A program made the translations under genes and the position numbers. From contig JANRIC010000116.1 in the NCBI GenBank assembly GCA_033765345.1, forward strand, positions 1-20,417: 20,417 nt of DNA. The letters run 5' to 3'. The stretch comes from JANRIC01 sp033765345. GTDB lineage: Bacteria; Bacteroidota; Bacteroidia; Cytophagales; Microscillaceae. The notes below the pieces were generated by a model, which saw only the letters and a program-made list of their open reading frames with translations, did not search any database and was not told where the DNA came from. Positions 15,848-20,417 of this stretch are shown here, piece after piece (position 1 is the stretch's first letter; every line of letters begins with the position of its first letter).

Positions 15848-15949
15848 ATACTCAAACCGAAGTGGTTTTCCGAAATTTTAGCTTTTAAATCATTAATAAT
15901 CAAGCTAATCAATCAAGAAAATCAGGCAAATCACTTCAATCTGGGTATA
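15847..15949. repeat. Dispersed TATACTC...GGGTATA element, copy C
   Basis: The shortest copy (103 bp). The terminal inverted repeat matches at 14 of 18 positions, better than in copy A: the A-T pair at position 13 of copy A is a G-C pair here. It lacks the CCCCGCAGGGG insert present in copies A and B, having TCAGGC there instead, like the outer right end near 350-383. This shows the family is modular. Confidence 0.75.
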
Positions 15950-15956
15950 ATTTTAC

Positions 15957-15987
15957 GTCATTTTGAATTTCTATAAATATTTCGCCC
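15957..15987. repeat. 31-bp direct repeat, left copy
   Basis: Identical over 31 bp to 16442-16472. It contains AATTTCTATAAATATTTCG and begins 8 bp after element copy C ends. A short GCCCC-TTG-GGGGC hairpin (15984-15996) overlaps its right end. Confidence 0.9.
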
Positions 15988-16035
15988 CTTGGGGGCTTGG
16001 AAAAGCTCATTTGCCTTTTCGTGGATGCGATTAAC

Positions 16036-16302
16036 CTAGGTCTAAGAGAGAAAATTGCCTCTCTGAGTAGGAAATGGCTAGGTCTAAGAAAGAAAATTGC
16101 CTCTCTGAGTAGGAAATGGCTAGGTCTAAGAGAGAAAATTGCCTCTCTGAGTAGGAAATTGCTAGGTTTAAGAGAAAAAATTGCCTCTCTGAGTAGGAAA
16201 TTGCTAGGTTTAAGAGAGAAAATTGCCTCTCTGAGTAGGAAATGGCTAGGTCTAAGAGAGAAAATTGCCTCTCTGAGTAGGAAATGGCTAGGTCTAAGAG
16301 AG
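16036..16302. repeat. 42-bp tandem repeat array, 6.4 units, flanked by 14-bp inverted repeats
   Basis: Six full 42-bp units start at 16036, 16078, 16120, 16162, 16204 and 16246, with a 15-bp partial unit at 16288-16302. Units differ by only a few point changes (TCTAAG/TTTAAG, AGAGAG/AGAAAG/AGAGAA, ATGG/ATTG). Each holds an AGAGAG...CTCTCT hairpin. The array is bracketed by perfect 14-bp inverted repeats: GATGCGATTAACCT at 16024-16037 and AGGTTAATCGCATC at 16301-16314. Because 42 is divisible by 3, long frames stay open on both strands, but neither looks like a real protein. Confidence 0.93.
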
Positions 16303-16345
16303 GTTAATCGCATCAAATTTAAGGGTTTTTACAGGTATTTCGTAG

Positions 16346-16432
16346 CTCCGTAGGAGTAAAATATGGATAGTAATTTCATTTTCAGTTTATACAGTTCCGT
16401 AGGAACGGCATAGATGTCGTTCCTACGGAACT
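16346..16432. repeat. Pair of related CGTAGGA hairpin repeats
   Basis: CTCCGTAGGAG (16346-16356) and GTTCCGTAGGAAC (16394-16406) are small palindromes that differ by paired changes on both arms. The second is also the left half of a larger perfect 15-bp inverted repeat: 16393-16407 with 16418-16432, extendable inward by a G-T pair and two more pairs. No T-run follows. These resemble dispersed 'CGTAGGAACG' repeats that I associate with Bacteroidota genomes. Confidence 0.85.
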
Positions 16433-16441
16433 TAATTTTAG

Positions 16442-16472
16442 GTCATTTTGAATTTCTATAAATATTTCGCCC
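16442..16472. repeat. 31-bp direct repeat, right copy
   Basis: Exact second copy of 15957-15987, at an offset of 485 bp. The two copies bracket the tandem array and both hairpin repeats, so recombination between them could delete that whole block. Confidence 0.9.
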
Positions 16473-16538
16473 ACCTGGCGCAAGGATGTGAACTGAATAA
16501 AAAAAAATAACCTGGCGCAAGGATTTCCTTGTGCCAAG
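16473..16538. repeat. Duplicated CCTGGCGCAAGGAT motif with hairpin
   Basis: ACCTGGCGCAAGGAT occurs at 16473-16487 and again at 16510-16524. The second copy forms a hairpin with 16526-16536 (TGGCGCAAGGA against TCCTTGTGCCA, one G-T wobble). The intervening sequence is A-rich. It has the character of another short dispersed palindromic repeat. Confidence 0.75.
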
Positions 16539-16721
16539 TATTTAGAAGGCGTCCGCTTTCTGCCGAAGGCAAAGGCCATGGGCTGTTCAAGAAGCTTATT
16601 ACTCCCTTATCCAGACCTTAAAATGTGTCGGGGCTAAAGTAATCTTATGTGTATTGTCGGTAGAGATGCTTCAATAATTTTATAGATTTATTTTATTTTC
16701 TATAACAAGTTATAACAGAAT

Positions 16722-18026
16722 TTATTTTCTCGAGATCAACTTTCTCAAAGGATTTACAATTCTCTCCAGGAGGCTGTAAGGCTGAGTAATGATACTTGCT
16801 TCGCCTTCCATTTCGGGTTTGAAGGTCAATGTTTTGCCACGGTCTGTACGGAGCTGATGGATGAGCCTGACATCCAACACGTATTGGGTTTCTTCCTTAG
16901 CGGCATCTTTTTGAGCCAGGGGAGATACTTTGATAATACTGCCTTCTAATTTCCCAAATTCCGCTTCGGGATAATCGTACAGACTCAACCAAACCTTCTG
17001 CCCAGCTTTGGCCTTGCCTGCCCCTTGAATGGGTAAATACACCTTTACGATTTGTGACTTGGTGGCAGGAACGATACTCATCACTTCCTGCTCACCGCTT
17101 ATGTATTGATTATCAGACCAATATTGCAGTAAACTTACCTTGCCTTCTAGCGGACAACTCAGTACATAGCGGGCTTTCCAAAGGATTATTTGGGTTTGAA
17201 GGTTTCGGTATGCCTGCTCGATGGCCAAATCCAGTTTGTCGCTTTGCTCCAGAATCTGCATATCCAATTCTCCGATTCGGGTTTCTATTTCTTGGAGTTG
17301 TTCATCATGGTTAAGCAGCCCCGTTTCGCTGTTTTTGAGGTTTTGAAGCTGGCGGAGGTATTCGTTGCGGGCCTGGTACAGTTCAATAGGTGTTTTTACT
17401 TTTTGTGCATATAATAAGGAGTCCACTAGATAGCTTTTTTGAGATTGCTCAAAGATGCGCTGATCGAGTTGGTATTTCTCCTGCAAGTTTTGCGTGAGAT
17501 GCTGTTTTTGTGAGATGTGTTCCCGAAGTTTAGCCGCATTGTAGGCAGAGAGCGGGTGTTTTTTAACAATGGCACGCTCTTGGTATGCTTGTAAAAGCTG
17601 ATTGTAGTAAGTTTGAAGTTCACCGAGTCCAGAGTCAAACAGCCTCGACTCTTCAATAAACTTTTGCTCGTCCCAATGAATCAGTATTTTCTCGAGCTTT
17701 TGTACCTTTTGCCAATCGGTGGGATTTTGGATATATCCCAGCACCCCGCCTGCCCGGATGTTTTCTCCATCTTCTACTAAGAGCTTCAAAGCACCACTAC
17801 TTCGGGCAAAGATTTTGACGGGTGGTGGATTGGTCGTGATCAAAGCATCGGCTTGTAATACATCCGGGTAGCGAATCAGTGCCGAAAGACCCAAAAAACC
17901 CAAAAAAATAAACAGTAAAGCCGGAATACCCCAGCGCAACAGCACAGCCGGAGGGCGACTCAGAATTTCCTGGACTTCTTCGCTACGGATATTGGCCAGT
18001 TCTTCGGGTTGAATAGACGAATGCAT
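16722..18026 (-). CDS. HlyD-family secretion accessory (membrane fusion) protein
   Basis: Periplasmic adaptor that links an inner-membrane peptidase-ABC exporter to an outer-membrane channel, here probably for the GG-leader peptide encoded divergently. The 434-residue protein has a cytoplasmic N-terminus with RSEEVQEILSRPP (14-26), a form typical of Bacteroidota bacteriocin-type HlyD proteins. One membrane span (about 33-51) is followed by a first lipoyl-like half near 65-100 (GALKLLVEDGENIRAGGVLG). A long coiled coil runs about 105-285, and the second lipoyl half plus beta-barrel about 288-405 (CPLEGKVSLLQYW, KVYLPIQGAGKAKAGQKVWLSL). No ABC transporter or TolC-like gene is adjacent in the window. 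A TAACTTTG -7-like element lies upstream on its strand (18067-18060). Confidence 0.93.
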   Translation of the reverse strand: MHSSIQPEELANIRSEEVQEILSRPPAVLLRWGIPALLFIFLGFLGLSALIRYPDVLQADALITTNPPPVKIFARSSGALKLLVEDGENIRAGGVLGYIQNPTDWQKVQKLEKILIHWDEQKFIEESRLFDSGLGELQTYYNQLLQAYQERAIVKKHPLSAYNAAKLREHISQKQHLTQNLQEKYQLDQRIFEQSQKSYLVDSLLYAQKVKTPIELYQARNEYLRQLQNLKNSETGLLNHDEQLQEIETRIGELDMQILEQSDKLDLAIEQAYRNLQTQIILWKARYVLSCPLEGKVSLLQYWSDNQYISGEQEVMSIVPATKSQIVKVYLPIQGAGKAKAGQKVWLSLYDYPEAEFGKLEGSIIKVSPLAQKDAAKEETQYVLDVRLIHQLRTDRGKTLTFKPEMEGEASIITQPYSLLERIVNPLRKLISRK

Positions 18027-18034
18027 AAATTTTC

Positions 18035-18155
18035 TCTATTGATTTTCAATATGTTGCTACAAAGTTAAAAAAAATGTGTGTTTATTTTGATTTTGATTTT
18101 GATTTTGATTTTTCTACATTTGGTGTAAGCAACCTGATTTTTATTATGTGGAATT
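18035..18155 (+). promoter_or_regulatory. Promoter/leader module, copy 1 (GG-peptide gene)
   Basis: TACATTTG (18115-18122) matches TAnnTTTG. A TTTG at 18092-18095 lies exactly 19 bp upstream, giving a full Bacteroidota promoter. That -33 element is one unit of a TTTTGA array (18085-18108). Transcription would start near 18129, just ahead of a 25-bp block (18131-18155) repeated exactly at 20125-20149. Upstream similarity to copy 2 extends back to about 18035 (shared CTACAAAGT). On the opposite strand TAACTTTG (18067-18060) could serve hlyD. Confidence 0.75.
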
Positions 18156-18231
18156 CCTTTCATCCTGTACAGCCATAAGAAGGGAGGGTTGTGAGTTTTA
18201 TTTTTTTAAACCCAAATAAATTTTTAATTTT

Positions 18232-18444
18232 ATGAACTCAGTTTTTGAAAAGTTTAAGGAATTTGAATTGAGTAAGGAACAGGCTACTGCTATTAAAGGT
18301 GGAGTACAAGTTACTTGCCAAACAGCTGACGGTTCTGGAATTGTTCTCTCTGCAAGAAATCTAAGAGAGATATATTCTCTCATAGATCAGCACAATAACG
18401 GGAATAGCAATCCTATTGTTGGATGTGATGTACCGCAGCAATAA
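18232..18444 (+). CDS. Double-glycine leader peptide precursor (putative bacteriocin/RiPP-type)
   Basis: A 70-residue precursor. The leader MNSVFEKFKEFELSKEQATAIKGG (residues 1-24) has the classic pattern of an amphipathic helix with a LSKEQ...IKGG ending, cleaved after G24 by C39-peptidase ABC exporters. The predicted 46-residue core runs from VQVTCQTADG to the C-terminus. It has only two cysteines (C29 and C65), which could form a disulfide, and an NNGNSNP stretch. It diverges from hlyD and is followed by an exported protein and a thioredoxin, fitting an export and disulfide-handling locus. Its activity (antibacterial, signalling or other) cannot be told. Start chosen: the only ATG that preserves the leader. 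Confidence 0.82.
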   Translation: MNSVFEKFKEFELSKEQATAIKGGVQVTCQTADGSGIVLSARNLREIYSLIDQHNNGNSNPIVGCDVPQQ

Positions 18445-18458
18445 CAACTCGATCAGTA

Positions 18459-18486
18459 AATTCTTACCCTGTAAGGGGTAAGAATT
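18459..18486 (+). terminator. 11-bp hairpin after the peptide gene (terminator or attenuator)
   Basis: AATTCTTACCC (18459-18469) pairs perfectly with GGGTAAGAATT (18476-18486) across a 6-nt loop, starting 15 bp after the peptide stop. There is no strong U-run afterwards, so it may only partly terminate. That would leave high peptide and lower downstream expression, or stabilise the peptide mRNA. Confidence 0.6.
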
Positions 18487-18510
18487 ACACTTATAATAAA
18501 TGTTATATTT

Positions 18511-19431
18511 ATGAAAATCTTTATTCTTTCAGTCTTAAGCCTTATTTGTTTTGGTAAGGTTAAATCTCAAGCTATATGGGTAGAAATAAAAAGTATGCCT
18601 CAAAGCTTCACCCAAATTTATGGAGAAGATTCGCTTTATAATATTATGACAAAAGGGGTTATTGATTCTTGTAACAGTTACCATTCAAAGGTTTATCATT
18701 TTACAAATGATGTGCGAATCCTAAACTTTGGTGAAACAGTACCTTCTGATGAGTTTAGGCTATTGGTTTGGTTAAGTGATAGTATTGCAAAAGGAAAATC
18801 AGGTTTTTTTTATGGTTGCGAATTATTTGAAAAAGATCAGAGTTTATTGGCTATCAAAGGATTTACACCTTTGGAGAATACATCGGAACAGAAAATTTTA
18901 GCTGAATTATTTAGAACTGCTCGTATTGTTTTGGGGATAAGTATTTCAAAAGATATTAATACCAAGCCCCATAACATTAATGAAACACAGCGAGACAGCC
19001 TAAACCTTGGTGAGAATTTTAGAAACGTTGTAGTTAGTTTTAAAGCTGCGGAAGATGTAGAGGATTCAGTTTTTCATTTTATCAAAAACCAACTGACTAA
19101 TGAATGGAATCTAACACAAATTAAAATATGGAGGCATGCTTCTGGAAGCCTGTCAAAATACGCTTATTTTAATTTGTATTACCGGGATGAAAATAATCAA
19201 AAAGAAATAATTGATCTTCGGAATTTTATGAAGGTTACCTATACAGTTCGCCCAAAAGACAAACAAACCTATGTATTGGAAAGAAAAGTTTCAGGACAAG
19301 GTATTGAAAATGCGTCTGTTGATGAACCTGAAGAAATAAATTTGATCGAGTTTGGGAAATATCCTTTTTATACAACTTCAGATATTGGATCAAGTTATAT
19401 ACTCATGAAAGATCTATTTAACTTATGGTAA
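18511..19431 (+). CDS. Exported protein of unknown function
   Basis: Not recognised. The 306-residue protein has a clear Sec signal peptide (KIFILSVLSLICFGKVKS, cleavage probably before Q20-A21); the cysteine in it is not in a convincing lipobox. The mature part is mixed alpha/beta with no membrane spans. Landmarks are GEDSLYNIMTKGVIDSC, LRLLVWL-like strand FRLLVWLSDS, GFFYGCELFEKDQSLLAIKG and a lysine/arginine-rich strand YTVRPKDKQTYVLERK. It starts 66 bp after the peptide gene, past the hairpin, and overlaps the thioredoxin gene by 7 bp, so these two are coupled. A role in processing, immunity or export of the peptide is inference from position. The coding sequence is AT-richer than the cys genes. 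Confidence 0.8.
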   Translation: MKIFILSVLSLICFGKVKSQAIWVEIKSMPQSFTQIYGEDSLYNIMTKGVIDSCNSYHSKVYHFTNDVRILNFGETVPSDEFRLLVWLSDSIAKGKSGFFYGCELFEKDQSLLAIKGFTPLENTSEQKILAELFRTARIVLGISISKDINTKPHNINETQRDSLNLGENFRNVVVSFKAAEDVEDSVFHFIKNQLTNEWNLTQIKIWRHASGSLSKYAYFNLYYRDENNQKEIIDLRNFMKVTYTVRPKDKQTYVLERKVSGQGIENASVDEPEEINLIEFGKYPFYTTSDIGSSYILMKDLFNLW

Positions 19432-20018
19432 TTCAGCGTATGTATGATTTACAAAAAATAGCACCTGTGAAATTAATAAAAATAGGATTTTTGATCTTCT
19501 TCATTTCTTGTTTTTTATCTATCAGAATTCATGCACAGGATAGCTTTTCGGGACTTAGAGATCAAGATAGCCTCAAAATAGGGCAAAACTTTTTGGATTT
19601 TACAATACAAACCCTTGCGAGTGATACCATTCAATTAGACGAACTGATTCATCAAAAAAAAATTACAGTCTTAAATTTCTGGTTTGCAGCCTGTAAACCC
19701 TGCATACGTGAAATACCTGAACTCAATGCATTGGTAGCCAGATATCAGGATAATCCTGATGTTGTTTTTCTGGCTATTTCCATATTGCCTCACGGAGTTA
19801 AGAGTGTAGCCCAAAACTATAAATTTGCCTATCAAATTGCTGTGGATGAATCCCAAGAGATTGCCAAAATGTATGAAGTATCTAGTTATCCTTGCCATAT
19901 AGTGATAGACTCTTCAGGTAAAATTGTCTTTTACAAAACCGGATTATTTCCAGAAGATAAGCTCCAAGAGGGATTAAGTATTGCAATTGAAGAAGCTTTG
20001 GCTGAAAAAGATAAGTAA
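19425..20018 (+). CDS. TlpA-like exported thioredoxin-fold protein
   Basis: A periplasmic thiol-disulfide oxidoreductase. The 197-residue protein has an N-terminal hydrophobic segment (about 17-35) ending IHAQ, typical of Bacteroidota signal peptides or anchors. The AhpC/TSA-thioredoxin domain (about 50-190) includes FWFAACKPCIREIPELN with the redox pair C90-K-P-C93. The cis-proline loop reads SSYPCHIVID, so P156 is followed by a third cysteine (C157) where threonine is usual. The ATG at 19425 overlaps the upstream stop; a second ATG at 19440 is possible. In this setting it may form or isomerise the C29-C65 bond of the neighbouring peptide (inference). Confidence 0.87.
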   Translation: MVIQRMYDLQKIAPVKLIKIGFLIFFISCFLSIRIHAQDSFSGLRDQDSLKIGQNFLDFTIQTLASDTIQLDELIHQKKITVLNFWFAACKPCIREIPELNALVARYQDNPDVVFLAISILPHGVKSVAQNYKFAYQIAVDESQEIAKMYEVSSYPCHIVIDSSGKIVFYKTGLFPEDKLQEGLSIAIEEALAEKDK

Positions 20019-20032
20019 CAATCAGCGTAAAA

Positions 20033-20149
20033 TCTCTTGAATCTCAATATTTTACTACAAAGTAACGAAAATAAATTGTATTTTTTTTTTTTAGTATATA
20101 ACTTTTTATATATTTGAATCAAGTAACCTGATTTTTATTATGTGGAATT
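20033..20149 (+). promoter_or_regulatory. Promoter/leader module, copy 2
   Basis: TATATTTG (20109-20116) matches TAnnTTTG and lies 8 bp before the 25-bp block 20125-20149, the same spacing as in copy 1. Upstream similarity to copy 1 runs back to about 20033, with CTACAAAGT shared. The -33 region is a T-run (20081-20092), not TTTTGA repeats. Downstream, AGGGAGG at 20186-20192 is also shared with copy 1 (18181-18187). Confidence 0.7.
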
Positions 20150-20222
20150 TCAGTAGTAAAAGTTATCCTAGCAAAAGAATAAATTAGGGAGGATTTTAAA
20201 AACATTTTTTACATCAACCTTT

Positions 20223-20342
20223 ATGAAAAACACACAGAACAGTAGTAGCAAGACTACTTTTGAAAAATTTGAATCTTCTGATAACTTCGGAAAACTATTA
20301 AGAATAAAGATAAGAGGCAAAAATATTGAAAAACTGAGATAA
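20223..20342 (+). CDS. Small peptide, possible second precursor
   Basis: A 39-residue frame, MKNTQNSSSKTTFEKFESSD followed by NFGKLLRIKIRGKNIEKLR, placed about 100 nt after the predicted start of module copy 2. That is nearly the same leader length as for the GG-peptide. It shares FEKF with the first precursor, and IKIRGK sits where that one has AIKGG, but there is no true GG and no cysteine. It is strongly basic towards the C-terminus. It could be a divergent or decayed precursor, or a short active peptide. Length and context, not homology, support it. Confidence 0.5.
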   Translation: MKNTQNSSSKTTFEKFESSDNFGKLLRIKIRGKNIEKLR

Positions 20343-20374
20343 ATTTTGTTATTTAAGGTCAAAAATAAGCTAAT

Positions 20375-20417
20375 ATGACACTTATAAACTACCTTGAAAG
20401 TTTACTATCCCATTACA
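20375..20417 (+). CDS. Possible start of a further gene, cut by the window end
   Basis: An ATG at 20375 opens a frame (MTLINYLESLLSHY) that runs off the end of the window, 32 bp after the small peptide gene. Fourteen codons are too few to identify it. It is noted because the missing partner genes of the peptide locus would be expected in this direction. Confidence 0.25.
   Translation, partial: MTLINYLESLLSHY

Larger units (their letters stand above)
15782..16721. other. Repeat island between the glycan operon and hlyD
   Basis: About 940 bp with no convincing protein gene. In order it contains a 9-bp microsatellite, dispersed element copy C, a 31-bp direct repeat, a 42-bp tandem array with flanking inverted repeats, two related CGTAGGA hairpins, the second 31-bp direct repeat, and a duplicated CCTGGCGCAAGGAT motif with a hairpin. 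Each is listed separately. From 16539 to 16721 I see only a small palindrome (16701-16714, TATAACAAGTTATA) just beyond the hlyD stop. Confidence 0.75.

Noticed and set aside
16036..16302. CRISPR array
   Set aside because: Units are contiguous near-identical 42-bp tandem repeats without unique spacers, and no cas genes are nearby.
15936..16353. Repeat protein encoded by the 42-bp array (open frames on both strands)
   Set aside because: Both strands stay open only because the unit length is a multiple of three. The + frame needs a TTG start, the flanks are themselves repeats, and substitutions show no clear bias to synonymous change.
18097..18101. Nearest TTTG to TACATTTG as the -33 element
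   Set aside because: Its spacer is 13 bp, too short; the unit at 18092-18095 gives the accepted 19 bp.
18181..18187. AGGGAGG as Shine-Dalgarno sequence for the peptide gene
   Set aside because: It is 51 nt upstream of the ATG (37 nt in copy 2), too far for ribosome placement. It is kept only as a shared leader motif.

Overview
The window reads as a chromosomal segment of a Bacteroidota bacterium (Cytophagales-like at a guess). The grounds are TAnnTTTG-type promoter elements, a double-glycine leader peptide beside a Bacteroidota-style HlyD protein, tightly packed surface-glycan operons, and intergenic spaces loaded with short dispersed palindromic repeats. No rRNA, tRNA, CRISPR array, transposase or integrase was found.

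Region 1 (1-4212, + strand): a repeat-rich leader, then cysC, cysD, cysN and cysQ. Together these activate sulfate to APS and PAPS and hydrolyse the PAP left after PAPS is used. No PAPS reductase or sulfite reductase is present, so the PAPS may feed sulfotransferases rather than cysteine synthesis (inference). The gaps hold a G-quadruplex motif (cysN-cysQ), two mutually exclusive hairpins (cysD-cysN) and a degenerate copy of the cysQ tail.

Region 2 (4481-10170, - strand): an operon transcribed right to left, encoding Wzm-type permease, Wzt-type ATPase, hexapeptide acyltransferase, FkbM methyltransferase, class I methyltransferase and GT4 glycosyltransferase. Three of its junctions are 4-bp ATGA overlaps. 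Region 3 (10278-15781, + strand) diverges from it: DegT/DnrJ aminotransferase, GT2, DUF5672 protein, GT10 fucosyltransferase, GT2 and GT11 fucosyltransferase. The two operons together look like a locus that assembles, fucosylates, methylates and acylates a polysaccharide and exports it through an ABC transporter. Base composition drops sharply inside wzt, at the boundary between the ATPase domain and the C-terminal glycan-recognition domain.

Region 4 (15782-16721): about 940 bp without a convincing gene, packed with repeats. It holds a 9-bp microsatellite, a terminal-inverted-repeat element, 31-bp direct repeats, a 42-bp tandem array flanked by 14-bp inverted repeats, and covarying CGTAGGA hairpins.

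Region 5 (16722-20417): a peptide-secretion locus. HlyD (- strand) diverges from a 70-residue GG-leader precursor, followed by an unrecognised exported protein and a TlpA-like thioredoxin, then a second small peptide gene. The two peptide genes are each preceded by the same ~120-bp promoter/leader module. The partner peptidase-ABC transporter is not in the window. This locus is the best candidate for something undescribed.
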